A DNA stretch of 64,000 bases from DASQPA01 sp963757335 (GCA_963757335.1 CAVWRJ010000024.1:434001-498000); one strand, 5' to 3'. Numbered from the stretch's first letter, positions 37,916 to 48,306 are shown. The notes: generated by a model from the sequence alone, not told the origin. Translations and numbers: made by a program.

Positions 37916-40900
37916 CTACCGGAAATCATGGCTCGGCACCCGGGCCAGATCCTGCAAGGCCCAGAACTTCTCCGCCTTGACCGAGAGCGTCCCGTCCCGC
38001 TTCTGAAGCACCCCTTCGACCGCCAGGCCGGGGGAGCCGACGATGAGCTTCCTGTGCTCTTTCAACAGATCGGGGGAGACGATCGCCTGGGACATTCCGG
38101 TCTCGTCTTCGAGGGTCAGGAAGAGGAGCCCCTTGGCGGTGCCGGGGCGCTGGCGGACGATCACCGAGCCGGCGGTCCTCACCCGGTCGCCGTTGCTGCA
38201 GCGGTCGAGATCAGCGGCCGTCAGCACCCCATTTTTGCGCAGACCCTCCCGCATGTAGGCGAGCGGATGGGGCCCCAGGGTGAGCTGGGCGCCGCCGTAG
38301 TCGGCGAGGGTCTCCTCGACCGCGGTCATCTCGGGGAGCGGCGAGGGCTCGGGGTCGGCGTGGTCGTCGAAGAGCGGGCCGGCCGGACGGGAGAGGCGGG
38401 CCACCTGCCAGAGGGCGGCGCGGCGGGTGAGGCCGAAGCTCGCGAGCGCCCCCACGTTCGCCAGGATCTCGAGCTCGCCGGCCCGCAGCTCGCAGCGCCG
38501 GACGAGATCTTCGGCGCTCGTGAAGGGGCCCCTGCTCCTCTCCTCTTCGATGGCGAGGCCGGCCGACTTACGGAGACCGCGCACGAAGCGCATCCCTAGC
38601 CGCACCGCCCCCTTCGGCCTCCCCGCCTTCACCTCCAGCGGGTCGCGCTCCTCCCAGCGGCAGCGCCAGCCCGAGCGGTCGACGTCCACCGGGCGGATCA
38701 GCACCCCGTGGCGCTGGGCGTCCTTGATCAGGGTCGCCGGATGGTAGAAGCCCATCGGCCAGGCGTTTAAAAGCCCCTGGAGGAAGGCGGTGGGGTGGTG
38801 GGCCTTCAGGTAGGCGCTGGCGTAGGAGATGAGGGCGAAGCTCGCCGCGTGCGACTCGGGGAAGCCGTAGAGGGCGAAGGAGGTGACGGCCTGGAGGATC
38901 TCCTCCTGGGCCTTAGGGGAGATCCCGCGCTCGGTCATCCCCGAGCGCAGGCGGGCCTCCATCGCCTGCATCTTCTCGACCGAGCGCTTGTTGCCCATCG
39001 CCCGGCGGAGCTCCTCGGCCTCGCCGCCGGTGAAGCCCGCCGCCACCATGGCGATGCGGAGGAGCTGCTCCTGGAAGAGGGGGATCCCCAGGGTGCGGGC
39101 GAGGATGGGTTCGAGGCTCGGGTGGGGGTAGGTCACCGGCTGGCGGCCGGCCCGGCGTTCGAAGTAGGGGGTCGCGAGGTTGCCGACGATCGGCCCGGGC
39201 CGGATGATCGCCACCTGGATGACGAGGTCGTAGAAGTGCCTGGGGTGGTTTCTGGGGAGCGACGCCATCTGCGCCCGGCTCTCGACCTGGAAGACCCCCA
39301 CCGTGTCCGCCTCCTGGAGCATTTTGTAGACCGTCGGATCGTCCGGCGGCAGGTGGGCGAGGTCGACGTGCACCCCCTCCCGGGTGCGGATCAGGGGCAC
39401 CATCTCCTCTAAAGCGGAGAGCATCCCGAGCCCCAGGAGGTCGACCTTGATGATGCCTAAGTCGGCGCAGTCCTCCTTGTCCCACTGGACGACGACCCGG
39501 CCGGGCATGGAGGCGGGCTCCAAGGGGACCACCTCGTCGAGCCGGCCGGCGGCGATCACCATGCCTCCCGAGTGCTGCCCCAGGTGCCGGGGGAGGTTGT
39601 GGATGCGCTCCCAGAGCTTCGAGAAATGGCGCATCCGCGGCTCGTCGGGATCGAAGCCGGCGGTCTTGAGCTCGGCGTCGAAGAACTTGGGGTCGCCCCG
39701 CGAGGCGTCGTAGCTGAAATGGCCGAGCTGCTTGGCGAGCCGGTCGACCTGCTCGGGAGAGTAGCCGAAGACCTTCGCCACCTCGCGGGTGGCCGAGCGG
39801 TCGCGGTAGGTGATGACGTTCGCGGTCATCGCCGCGCCGCTCGGACCGTAGCGCCGGTAGACGTGCTGGATCACCCGCTCGCGCTGGTCTCCCGAGGGGA
39901 GGTCCAGATCGATGTCCGGCCACTCGCCGCGCTCTTCGGAGAGGAAGCGCTCGAAGAGGAGCTCCATCTTGACCGGATCGACGGCGGTGATCGAGAGGGC
40001 GTAGCAGACGGCGCTGTTGGCGGCCGACCCTCTCCCCTGGGCGAGGATGTTCTCCCGCTGGCAGAACTGGACGATGTCCCAGACGATCAAAAAGTAGCCG
40101 GCGAGGTTGAGCTTCTCGATCAGGTCGAGCTCTTTCTGGATCTGCGCCTGGGCCCTGGCGGTCAGCGGCCGGAAGCGGGCGCGGGCGCCGTTCCAGGCGA
40201 GGTGGCGGAGGTAGGAGCTGGGGGTCTCGCCGGGGGGGAGCGGGTACTCGGGGAAGCGGTAGCCCAGATCGGCCAGAGTGAAGTCGAGCTGGGCGGCGAG
40301 CTCACCGGTGGCGGCCAGAGCCTGGGGGAGGTCGGCGAAGAGCCGGGCCATTTCGGCAGCGCTCTTCAGGTGCCGCTCGCGGTGGGCGGCCAGGCGGCTG
40401 CCGGCGCGGTCGAGGTCGGTATGGTGGCGGATGCAGGTCAAGACATCGTGGAGCGACTTGTCCGCGCTCCGGGCGTAGCGCACCCCGTTGGTCGCGACCA
40501 AGGGAAGCCGGAGCCGCCGGGCGAGATCGATCAGAGCCTGGTTCCGGTGCTCCTCGTCGCGCAGCCGGTGGCGCTGGATCTCGACCTGAACCCGGCCGCC
40601 GAAGGTCGCCCGCATCCGTTCGAGGAAGCGCCGGGCGGGATCGGGCCCCTCTTCCGCCAGAATCCGCGCCAACGGTCCTTCGTCGCCGCCGGTCAGGCAC
40701 CAGAGCCCCTCGGCGTGGGCCGAGAGCGTCTCCCAGTCGGTCCGCGCCGTGCCCTTGGGACGGCCCTGCGCCGCGGCGGTCAAGAGCTTGGAGAGGTTCT
40801 TGTAGCCCGTGCGGCTGGCGACCAGGAGGGTGAGGCGTTCGACCGATTGGCCCGCTTCCCCCGACTCTCCAAGCTCGCCCACCGGCGGGGAGACCTCCCC

Positions 40901-41299
40901 CTCGGGTACCAGCCCGAGCGGCCCGCGCCGGAGGTCCGGGAGTCCTGGCCGCGGCTCCAGAACGACCTCCGCTCCCACCAGGGCCTTGATCCCCGCCTGC
41001 TTGGCGGCCTGGTAGAAGCGGGGCGCTCCGTAGACCCCGTTGACGTCGACCAGGGCCACCGCCGGCAGCTCCAGGGCCGCCGCCTGCTGTACGAGGTCCT
41101 CGGGGAGGGAAGAGCCGCGGAGGAAGGAGAAGGCCGAGGCGGTGTGGAGCTCGATATAGGGGGGGTAGGGGGGGTGGGGAGCACCCCCGGAAGGACCGCT
41201 CTTCCGGGGCGCGTAGGTCCGCTGCTTCAGCTTCTCCTTGCGCGCCCCCGCAGAGAGGGGATGGTGCGGAAGGCTCGGGAGGTTCGGCCCTTGCGTCAC
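37916..41299 (-). CDS. dnaE2: Error-prone DNA polymerase III alpha subunit DnaE2
   Basis: A 1127-residue C-family polymerase. The PHP domain begins IELHTASAFSFLRGSSLPED, as in DnaE2. The palm contains the catalytic pair in WPDIDLDLPSGDQRE, then KVDLLGLGMLSALEEM, the helix-hairpin-helix part and an OB fold. It lacks the long C-terminal extension of DnaE1. It carries out lesion bypass in the SOS response, usually with ImuA and ImuB, which are not encoded here. The GTG at 41299 sits directly after GGGAG, too close for a normal ribosome site, and adds about 48 non-conserved residues. No obvious LexA palindrome was seen upstream. Confidence 0.9.
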   Translation of the reverse strand: MTQGPNLPSLPHHPLSAGARKEKLKQRTYAPRKSGPSGGAPHPPYPPYIELHTASAFSFLRGSSLPEDLVQQAAALELPAVALVDVNGVYGAPRFYQAAKQAGIKALVGAEVVLEPRPGLPDLRRGPLGLVPEGEVSPPVGELGESGEAGQSVERLTLLVASRTGYKNLSKLLTAAAQGRPKGTARTDWETLSAHAEGLWCLTGGDEGPLARILAEEGPDPARRFLERMRATFGGRVQVEIQRHRLRDEEHRNQALIDLARRLRLPLVATNGVRYARSADKSLHDVLTCIRHHTDLDRAGSRLAAHRERHLKSAAEMARLFADLPQALAATGELAAQLDFTLADLGYRFPEYPLPPGETPSSYLRHLAWNGARARFRPLTARAQAQIQKELDLIEKLNLAGYFLIVWDIVQFCQRENILAQGRGSAANSAVCYALSITAVDPVKMELLFERFLSEERGEWPDIDLDLPSGDQRERVIQHVYRRYGPSGAAMTANVITYRDRSATREVAKVFGYSPEQVDRLAKQLGHFSYDASRGDPKFFDAELKTAGFDPDEPRMRHFSKLWERIHNLPRHLGQHSGGMVIAAGRLDEVVPLEPASMPGRVVVQWDKEDCADLGIIKVDLLGLGMLSALEEMVPLIRTREGVHVDLAHLPPDDPTVYKMLQEADTVGVFQVESRAQMASLPRNHPRHFYDLVIQVAIIRPGPIVGNLATPYFERRAGRQPVTYPHPSLEPILARTLGIPLFQEQLLRIAMVAAGFTGGEAEELRRAMGNKRSVEKMQAMEARLRSGMTERGISPKAQEEILQAVTSFALYGFPESHAASFALISYASAYLKAHHPTAFLQGLLNAWPMGFYHPATLIKDAQRHGVLIRPVDVDRSGWRCRWEERDPLEVKAGRPKGAVRLGMRFVRGLRKSAGLAIEEERSRGPFTSAEDLVRRCELRAGELEILANVGALASFGLTRRAALWQVARLSRPAGPLFDDHADPEPSPLPEMTAVEETLADYGGAQLTLGPHPLAYMREGLRKNGVLTAADLDRCSNGDRVRTAGSVIVRQRPGTAKGLLFLTLEDETGMSQAIVSPDLLKEHRKLIVGSPGLAVEGVLQKRDGTLSVKAEKFWALQDLARVPSHDFR

Positions 41300-41328
41300 C
41301 TCCCGAGTATAGCGTAATCAGAGCGTAA

Positions 41329-43056
41329 CTATCTCCCCACGACGAACAGATGCCCGGCGTTCTGGGTGTAGATCTTGCCGTCGGCTCCGAGCGAGAGCGG
41401 GGTGTAGGCGGCGCCGATCGCCAGCTTCAGGAAGAGGTGGTCTTTCTGCGTCCCACCCTGGCGGATGGTGTAGAGGCCGCCGTCCTCGCTGTTGACGTAG
41501 ACGACGCCGTTGCCGTCCACCGCCGCGTCGTTGATGCACCACTCGAAGCCGTCCGGGTGGTCGGAGACGCAACTGACCGTGTTGTCCGGATTGCGGGTGC
41601 AGCTCTCGGTATTGGTGCTCTGGAACTGCCACTCCGGAGTCAGGTTGGCCGACAGCTGGGTGATGTAGAACGCCACCGGATAGGCGGGGTTGTTGGCGTT
41701 CCGGTCCGACGGGCAGAAGGTCTCGTCGTCACAGTAGGAGCCGCTGTCGCCGTAGTGGTTCTCCTTGAAGAGGAGCGAGTAGGTGCCGTCGTGCGGCCAG
41801 ATCGTCGGCGTCATGTCCCAGCCGAAGGGCCAGGCGCCCTCGAAGTTTCCCTGGGAGCTCCACTTCATCAGGTGTCCCTGGAAGTAGTTGTAGCGCGAGT
41901 AGGCGCCGTAGAAGATGCTGCCGTCGGGCGCCACCGCCGGCGTGGCGCTCGAATCGTCGGTGATCCGCCCCGCCCCCGGCCGGTTCTGCGACGGGTCGAC
42001 GCCGTCGTGCGCCCCGGCGCGGCAGCCGCCGGGGGTGCCGGTGGGCGGGATCAGCACGTTGCAGCCGTCGTGCAGACGGTCGCGGAGCGAGGCCACCCAC
42101 TGGGTCGTGAGGTCGGGATTGACGGCGATCAGGTAGCCATTGCGCTCGACGAAGTGGGAGGAGGCCACGGTGTAGAGGGTGCCGTTCGGCGCGATGCCGA
42201 TCCCGGAGTTGAGGCCCGGCCGGAGCGAGCCGCAGGTCACCTGGGGCGGTACCGCGTTCGGCGAGGGTGGGAAGGGGAGGAGGGCGGTGTCGAAGGTCCC
42301 CAGACACTTGTCGGTGCCCTTGGGCGCCCCCGGGTTGAGCGCCGCGTAGGTCACCTTGCGGACGCTGCCGTCGGTCGCCACCTTGACCAGCCAGGAATTC
42401 AAGGCGTCGGCCGACCAGGCGTGGTTGTGGGCGAGCTTGGAGGCGTGATAGTAGACGTTCCCGGCGGCGTCCACCGCCGGCGGCCCGGAGAGGAAGATGT
42501 TCGGATCGAGCTGCGAGCCGAACGGGTTGAAGCGGGTGACGAGCGTGCCGTCATGCTTGGTGAGCTTGAAGAGCGAGCCGCCGAACCCGGGCACGTAGAT
42601 GAAGTCGCCGGCGAGGACGGCATGGAAGACCGGTTCCCAGGCCGGGCCGGTCGCCTCGGTGCTGTAGGGCGCCGGCTTCCAATCGCTCGCGAAGCTCCAT
42701 TCGGTCGCCAGGGCGCCGTGCTCCCAGTGCAGGCGCTTCTCGTTCCAGGTCTGGGTCTCCCAGTGGTCGAGAGTGGTGTAGGTGCCGCTCTTGAACTCCA
42801 TGAAGACGTCGTCGCCGTCCAGGAGAGGCGACTGGAAGTGAGCGAGGAGGTCGGGCGACGCCAGGGGGTCCGCCTGCTCCTGCTGGACGAACGGGTCGTA
42901 GACGATGTCCTGGAGCAGGCGGCGGGCCGGCTGCCCGAGGGTCGAGACCGCCCCGGTATGCTGCGGGTTCCGGCCCCACTGGCCCCAATCCTGGGCCGAG
43001 GCCGCGAGGGCTGCCCCGAGCACTGCGACGGACAACACGAGCACTTTCCGCTTCAT
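41329..43056 (-). CDS. Secreted PQQ-type beta-propeller protein
   Basis: A 575-residue protein with a signal peptide (KRKVLVLSVAVLGAALAASA). It then has propeller blades with alternating GNVYYHAS, GTLYTVASS, GSIFYGAYS and GVVYVNSEDGGLYTI units, the pattern of PQQ-like repeats. There is no dehydrogenase active-site region, so it is more likely a scaffold or binding protein. Several Cys pairs (CDDETFC, CRAG) suit an exported protein. The ATG at 43056 has GAGGAGG upstream. It ends 30 bases before dnaE2, although a functional link is unlikely. Confidence 0.7.
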   Translation of the reverse strand: MKRKVLVLSVAVLGAALAASAQDWGQWGRNPQHTGAVSTLGQPARRLLQDIVYDPFVQQEQADPLASPDLLAHFQSPLLDGDDVFMEFKSGTYTTLDHWETQTWNEKRLHWEHGALATEWSFASDWKPAPYSTEATGPAWEPVFHAVLAGDFIYVPGFGGSLFKLTKHDGTLVTRFNPFGSQLDPNIFLSGPPAVDAAGNVYYHASKLAHNHAWSADALNSWLVKVATDGSVRKVTYAALNPGAPKGTDKCLGTFDTALLPFPPSPNAVPPQVTCGSLRPGLNSGIGIAPNGTLYTVASSHFVERNGYLIAVNPDLTTQWVASLRDRLHDGCNVLIPPTGTPGGCRAGAHDGVDPSQNRPGAGRITDDSSATPAVAPDGSIFYGAYSRYNYFQGHLMKWSSQGNFEGAWPFGWDMTPTIWPHDGTYSLLFKENHYGDSGSYCDDETFCPSDRNANNPAYPVAFYITQLSANLTPEWQFQSTNTESCTRNPDNTVSCVSDHPDGFEWCINDAAVDGNGVVYVNSEDGGLYTIRQGGTQKDHLFLKLAIGAAYTPLSLGADGKIYTQNAGHLFVVGR

Positions 43057-43205
43057 ATCCACTCCTCCTCCCAGTCGCCTGGGATCGATGAAAAGCAGAC
43101 CGACGACAGAGGTCGGCCGATCAGATCAGACCTTGAAGAGAGAGTGGGAGACTACGCCGCCACCCGGGAGGCGTCAATAGAAACCGAAAGTTACGAAACC
43201 GCGCC

Positions 43206-43436
43206 TCAGCCGAGCTTCCCGGGAGTGAAGGAAGGCGCATCGCTCGCCGGGAAAGACTCCTCGGACTCCTGGTCCACGAGATCGTCTTGGTCCCCTCTGG
43301 CCGGAGGGGCCGGCTCGCGCTCGGCTTCGCGATCGGCGCGATCCGGATGCCGCTCCTCTCGCGAATCCTCGCCCCAGTTCTTCCCCTGCCCCTCGCCCTC
43401 GTTCGCCATCCGTCCGTTCTGCCCGTCGCTCGCCAT
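43206..43436 (-). CDS. Small hydrophilic protein with SFPASD motif
   Basis: A 76-residue, highly charged and probably disordered protein. Its C-terminus reads EESFPASDAPSFTPG, matching a motif (SFPASDPPxW/FT) at the end of many small bacterial proteins whose function is unsettled. The ATG at 43436 follows AGGAGG with eight bases of spacing. Confidence 0.75.
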   Translation of the reverse strand: MASDGQNGRMANEGEGQGKNWGEDSREERHPDRADREAEREPAPPARGDQDDLVDQESEESFPASDAPSFTPGKLG

Positions 43437-43533
43437 GATGAAATCCTCCTGCCGGCTATTCTGCCTGTTTTGGGCCACGGTTGCGCGTCAACTCGCCTTT
43501 CCCTTATTCTGCGACCCCATGATCTGCAACCGA

Positions 43534-44136
43534 ATGAAGAGAGCGATCCCCATCCTCGGGTTCACCTGCCTGGCCTTCGCCGGTCTCGGCGCCGCCGCGG
43601 TCTCCCAGACGCCACCGGCGGGCTCCGCCCCCGCCACCCCGCCCGCCGCCGCCGCCCCCGCCCCCGCTGCTGCTCCGGCACCCCCGCCCTGCGCCGGGCC
43701 GGAGTTCCGTCAGCTCGACTTCTGGGTCGGCGACTGGAACCTCACTCACCGGGCGCGGACGGCGCGCGACAAGGACGAGTGGACGGACGGTACGGGGACG
43801 AACAGCGTCCGCAAGATCCTCGGCGGCTGCGTCGTCGAGGAGCACTTCGAGGACAAGGTCGGCGGTTTCAGCGGCCAGAGCGTCTCGATGTACAACCCGC
43901 AGCTCCACCAATGGCAGCAGACCTGGGTCGACGACGCCAACGGCTACCTCCTGCTGACCGGCGCCTTCGAGAACGGCCGGATGGTGCTGCAGACCCCGGT
44001 CGAGAAGAACGCCACCAAGCGGATGGTCTTCCACGACATCAAGCCCGACAGCTTCGACTGGGACTGGGAGAGCTCGATCGACGCCGGGAAGACCTGGGTC
44101 ACGATGTGGAAGATCCACTACGCGCGGCGGAAGTAG
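43534..44136 (+). CDS. Secreted DUF1579-like lipocalin-type protein
   Basis: A 200-residue protein. A signal peptide (KRAIPILGFTCLAFAGLGAA) and an Ala/Pro-rich linker are followed by FRQLDFWVGDWNLTHRA, the start of the DUF1579-like beta-barrel family. Repeated strand patterns follow (GGCVVEEHFED, SVSMYNPQLHQWQQTWVDD). It may bind a small hydrophobic ligand; its function is unknown. An in-frame ATG at 43519 is an alternative start; neither has a strong ribosome site. Confidence 0.65.
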   Translation: MKRAIPILGFTCLAFAGLGAAAVSQTPPAGSAPATPPAAAAPAPAAAPAPPPCAGPEFRQLDFWVGDWNLTHRARTARDKDEWTDGTGTNSVRKILGGCVVEEHFEDKVGGFSGQSVSMYNPQLHQWQQTWVDDANGYLLLTGAFENGRMVLQTPVEKNATKRMVFHDIKPDSFDWDWESSIDAGKTWVTMWKIHYARRK

Positions 44137-44149
44137 GCGGAGCTTGACG

Positions 44150-45120
44150 ATGACGACGCGAGCACCAGGAGCGCCACGACTGGACGGACGAGGAGATCGG
44201 CGCGGTCTACGGGGAGCCCTTCCCGGACCTCCTCTTCGCGGCCCAGGAGACCCACCGGCGGCACCACGACGCCGGCAGGGTCCAGCTCTGCACCCTCCTC
44301 TCGATCAAGACCGGCGGCTGCCCGGAGGACTGCGCCTACTGCCCGCAGAGCGCCCACTACGACACCCCGGTGGACGCTTCTTCCCTCCTCGATGTGGACG
44401 ACGTCCTCGCCGCGGCCCGGGAGGCGCGGGAGAACGGCTCGACCCGCTTCTGCATGGGGGCGGCCTGGCGCCAGGTCAAGGACGGCCGCGAGTTCGAGGA
44501 GGTGCTCGAAATGGTCCGCGGGGTGCGCGAGCTGGGGATGGAGGCCTGCTGCACCCTGGGGATGCTCTCAGCAGGACCAGGCCCGGCGGCTCGCCGAGGC
44601 CGGTCTCACCGCCTACAACCACAACCTCGACACCGGCCCCGACTACTACGACCGGATCATCACCACCCGCACCTACGGCGACCGCCTGCGCACCCTGGAG
44701 CACGTGCGGACGGCGGGGATCTCGGTCTGCTGCGGCGGCATTCTCGGGATGGGGGAGAGCCTGGCGGACCGCATCGCCCTCCTGGGCGTCCTCGCCCGGA
44801 TGGACCCGCACCCGGAGAGCGTCCCGGTCAACGCCCTCGTCCAGGTCGAAGGTACGCCGCTCGCCGATTCGGGGGTCCCGCCGGTCGATCCGATCGAGCT
44901 GGTGCGGCTGATCGCCACCGCCCGGATCGTGCTGCCCCGGTCCCGGGTGCGGCTCTCGGCCGGCCGCACCGAGATGTCGGTCGAGACCCAGGCCCTCTGC
45001 CTGCTCGCAGGGGCCAACTCGATCTTCACCGGCGAGCGGCTCCTGACCACTCCCAATCCGGGCGAGGACCACGACCGGGCGCTCCTCGCGAAGCTCGGGC
45101 TCCAGCCGCTCGCTCTATGA
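44150..45120 (+). CDS. bioB: Biotin synthase BioB (two frameshifts)
   Basis: Radical-SAM enzyme that inserts sulfur into dethiobiotin. The [4Fe-4S] motif C-x3-C-x2-C is intact in TGGCPEDCAYCPQS. NGSTRFCMGAAWR and, later, TAYNHNLDTGPDYYDRII, then LLAGANSIFTGERLLTTPNP, follow the standard order. The frame shifts twice. Near 44150-44170 the only ATG is out of frame with the conserved GEPFPDLLFAAQ. Near 44570-44580, one extra base in CAGGACC would restore LSADQARRLAEAG. Because the rest is fully conserved, base-calling errors are as likely as real inactivation. It is the first gene of bioB-F-D-A. Confidence 0.85.
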
Positions 45121-46290
45121 AGCCGCTCGCCGACGAGCTCGGCGAGCGCCTCGCCGGGCTCGCGGCGGCGGGGCTCTACCGCCGGCTCCTCCCCGCCTCC
45201 GGCCTCGACTTCGCCTCGAACGACTACCTGGGGCTGGGGCGCGATCCGGCCCTCCGTGCCGATCTCCTCGCCCGGCTCGCCGGCCCGCAGGAGCAAACGG
45301 AGCCCGTTCCGCTCGCCGCGCCGGCCTCGCGCCTCTTGGCCGGCACCCTTCCCGCCCACCTCGCCCTGGAGGAGCGGCTGGCGCGCTTCAAGGGGACCGA
45401 GGCGGCGCTCCTCTTCCCCAGCGGCTACCAGGCGAACGTCGGCCTGCTCTCCGCTCTCCTCGGCCCCGGCGACCGGGCGATCTCCGACGCCGCCAACCAC
45501 GCCAGCCTGATCGACGGTCTCCGGCTCTCCGGCTGTGCCCGCCGGATCGTCCCTCATCTCGACTCGGGAGCGATCGAGCGCGAGCTGGCGACCGAGCACC
45601 CGGGAGGCCGCACCTTCCTCGTCACCGAGTCGCTCTTCAGCATGGACGGCGACGTCGCCCCCCTCGACCGCTATGCGGATCTTGGCCGAGCGCCACGGCG
45701 CGGCCCTCATCGTCGACGACGCCCACGCCACCGGCCTCTACGGCGAGGCGCGGGGCTCGGGGCTGGCGGAGAGCTTCGGGATCGAACGCCGGGCCCTCGC
45801 CCTCGTCTCCACCCTCGGAAAGGCCCTCGGGGCCGCCGGCGCTTTCGTCGCCGGGCCGCGGGTCCTGATCGACTATCTCGTCAACCGCTGCCGCTCCTTC
45901 CTCTTCACGACCGCCCTCTCGCCCCTCCTCGTCCACGCGACCGAGGCGGCGCTCGACCGGCTCGCGGCGGAGCCCGAGCGCCGGCAGCGGGTCTTCGCTC
46001 TCGCCGAACGCCTGCGCTCCCGGCTCCGGGCGAGCGGCCTCGACTGCCTCGCCTCCCAGGGTCCTCTGGTGCCGGTGATCCTGGGGGACAACCGGCGGGC
46101 GGTGGCGGTGGCGGAAGGGCTGGCCCAGCGCGGCTTCGACGTCCGCGCCGCCCGGCCGCCCACCGTGGCGCCGGGGACGGCACGGCTGCGGATCTCGGTC
46201 CATGCCGACCGGACGGAGGGGGAGATCGACGCCCTGGCCGCGGCGCTCCTCGCGGTGCTGGCCGAGCTCTCCGAGGAGGGGGGCGTTTGA
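45117..46290 (+). CDS. bioF: 8-amino-7-oxononanoate synthase BioF (one frameshift)
   Basis: PLP-dependent alpha-oxoamine synthase that condenses pimeloyl-ACP or -CoA with alanine. DFASNDYLGLG at the N-terminus, ALLFPSGYQANVG, DAANHASLIDG, LIVDDAHATGLYG and VSTLGKALGAAGAF (PLP Lys) are all present. The frame changes near 45688: removing one T from GATCTTGGCCGAG restores DLAERHGAALIVDDAH. The ATG overlaps the bioB stop (ATGA). The enzyme is complete apart from that one base. Confidence 0.88.
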
Positions 46291-46990
46291 GCCGCGAGCT
46301 GGCGGTCGTCGGCACCGACACCGAGGTGGGGAAGACCGTGGTCTCCGCGGTGCTCGCCGCCTCCTGGGCCAGCTCCTGGGCGGAGGGAGGTCGGGTCGCC
46401 TACTGGAAGCCGGTGGCGACCGGCGGCTACCCGGGCGATCCCGACCGGGACGCGGCGACCGCCGCCCGGCTCCTCGGACCCGGCGTGGAGATCCTCCCCG
46501 AGACCTACCTCTTTCCCGACCCTCTCTCGCCCCACCTGGCGGCGCGGCTCGCCGGGGCGGCGATCGATCCGGCCCGGGTGCTCGCCGATCTCGACCGGCA
46601 TCGGAGCGAAGGGATCGTATTGGCCGCGACGATCGAGCGCTCGTCGTCGAGGGGGTGGGAGGGGTGCTCGTGCCGTTCACCGACGAGGGCTATCTCCTCG
46701 CCGACTTCCTGGTCGCGGCCCGGCTGCCCTGCCTGCTCGTCGCCCGGAGCACCCTGGGGACGATCAACCACACCCTCTTGAGCCTCGAAGCCCTGCGCGC
46801 CCGGAGCTTGCAGGTCGCCGGGGTGGTGCTCGACGGCCCTCCCAACCCCGAGAACCGGCGGGCGATCGAGCGCCTGGGGAGGGTCACGGTGATCGCCGAG
46901 GTTCCGCCGCTCACCCTCGACCGCGAGGGGATCGCCGCCGCCGCCCGCGCCTTCGATCCCGAGGGGCGGCTCTGGAGACTCCTGTCATGA
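46287..46990 (+). CDS. bioD: Dethiobiotin synthetase BioD (one frameshift)
   Basis: ATP-dependent carboxylase closing the ureido ring of dethiobiotin. The P-loop is VVGTDTEVGKTVVSAVL, then YWKPVATGG, and ALVVEGVGGVLVPFTDEGYL is the second conserved region. The frame changes between about 46610 and 46635 (one base missing), separating the two halves. The TTG start overlaps the bioF stop and has GAGGAGGGG upstream. Confidence 0.85.
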
Positions 46991-48297
46991 ACGATTCGAC
47001 GACCCCCTGGACCGAGCTCGACCGCCGCCACGTCTGGCACCCCTACACCCAGATGCAGTCGGCGCCGCCGCCGCTGCCGGTGGTCCGCGCCTCTGGGGTC
47101 TACCTCTACCTGGCGGACGGCCGGCGCCTGCTCGACGCCGTCTCCTCCTGGTGGGTCAACCTCCACGGCCACAACCACCCGCGCTTGAATCGCGCCCTCG
47201 CCCGCCAGGCGGAGGAGGTGGCGCAGGTGATCTTCGCCGGCTTCACCCACGAGCCGGGGGCGCGTCTGGCCGCCGCCTTGGCCGAGCGGGCGCCCGGCCG
47301 GCTCCCCTGGGTCTTCTACTCGGACGACGGCTCGACGGCGGTCGAGGTGGGCTTGAAGATGGCCTGGCAGCTGTGGAAGAACCGCGGCGAGGAACGGCGC
47401 GACCTCTTCGTGGCCTTCGACGACGCCTACCACGGCGACACCTTCGGCGCCATGGCGGCTTCGGGGGTGGGCACCTTCCACGACCGCTTCTCGCAGCTCC
47501 TCTTCGCCGTCCGCCGGGCCCGGACCCCGGTCTCGGCGGCCCGCGGCAGCGCCTCGCCGTCGCTCGGAGAGATCCTGGAGCGGGAGGGGGAGCGGGTGGC
47601 GGGGGTGATCCTCGAACCGATGCTCCAGGGAGCGGGGGGGATGCTCGTCCAGCCCGCCGCCTTCCTCCGCGAGGTGCGGGAGGAGACGGCGCGAAAGGGC
47701 ATCCCCCTGATCGCCGACGAGGTGCTGACCGGCTTCGGCCGCACCGGGAAGCTCTTCGCCTGCGAGCACGGTCCCATCGTCCCCGACATCCTCTGCCTGT
47801 CGAAGGCGCTGACCGCGGGCTACCTCCCCTTCGCGGCGACTCTCGCCTCCGACGAGATCTACCGCAGCTTCCTCTCCGACGACCGCACCCGGACCCTCTT
47901 CCACGGCCACTCCTATACCGGGAACGCCCTCGCCTGCGCCCTGGCGCTCGAAAGCCTCGCCCTCTTCGAGGAGGAGGACCGGCTGGGGCGGGTGGCGGAG
48001 CTGGAGCAGCTCTTCGCCGGCCGGCTCGCGCGGCTCCGCGAGCACCCGGCGGTCGCCCAGGTGCGGGGGATCGGCAGCATGGCGGCGGTCGAGCTTCGCC
48101 CGGCTTCGGAAGGGGGGTACCTGGATGCCTTGGGACCGCGCCTGGCAGAGGGGGCCCTCGCGAGGGGGGTGCTGCTCCGCCCGCTGGGCAACATCCTCTA
48201 CCTCCTGCCGCCGCTCGTCATCACCGACGGGGAGGCGCATGGGGTATTCGATGTGATCGAGGAGCTGCTGGGGAGCGCGGAGAGCGGGCGGCCCTGA
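46987..48297 (+). CDS. bioA: Adenosylmethionine-8-amino-7-oxononanoate transaminase BioA
   Basis: A 436-residue class-III aminotransferase: HVWHPYTQMQSAPP and SSWWVNLHGHNHPRLNRAL are BioA signatures. DEVLTGFGRTGKLFACEH leads to the PLP Lys in LCLSKALTAGYLP; FHGHSYTGNALACA follows. It makes 7,8-diaminononanoate using SAM. Last gene of the biotin operon, overlapping bioD by four bases and intact. No bioC/bioH or BirA gene or operator was recognised nearby. Confidence 0.95.
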   Translation: MNDSTTPWTELDRRHVWHPYTQMQSAPPPLPVVRASGVYLYLADGRRLLDAVSSWWVNLHGHNHPRLNRALARQAEEVAQVIFAGFTHEPGARLAAALAERAPGRLPWVFYSDDGSTAVEVGLKMAWQLWKNRGEERRDLFVAFDDAYHGDTFGAMAASGVGTFHDRFSQLLFAVRRARTPVSAARGSASPSLGEILEREGERVAGVILEPMLQGAGGMLVQPAAFLREVREETARKGIPLIADEVLTGFGRTGKLFACEHGPIVPDILCLSKALTAGYLPFAATLASDEIYRSFLSDDRTRTLFHGHSYTGNALACALALESLALFEEEDRLGRVAELEQLFAGRLARLREHPAVAQVRGIGSMAAVELRPASEGGYLDALGPRLAEGALARGVLLRPLGNILYLLPPLVITDGEAHGVFDVIEELLGSAESGRP

Positions 48298-48306
48298 AAC
48301 GGACGA

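Noticed and set aside
41300..41328. A LexA (SOS) box before dnaE2
   Set aside because: No CTGT-N8-ACAG or GAAC-N4-GTTC pattern was seen in the short gap.
44144..44911. A separate gene in frame 2 over the start of bioB
   Set aside because: The product is an Arg/Gly/Pro-rich shadow; conserved BioB motifs lie in the other two frames.
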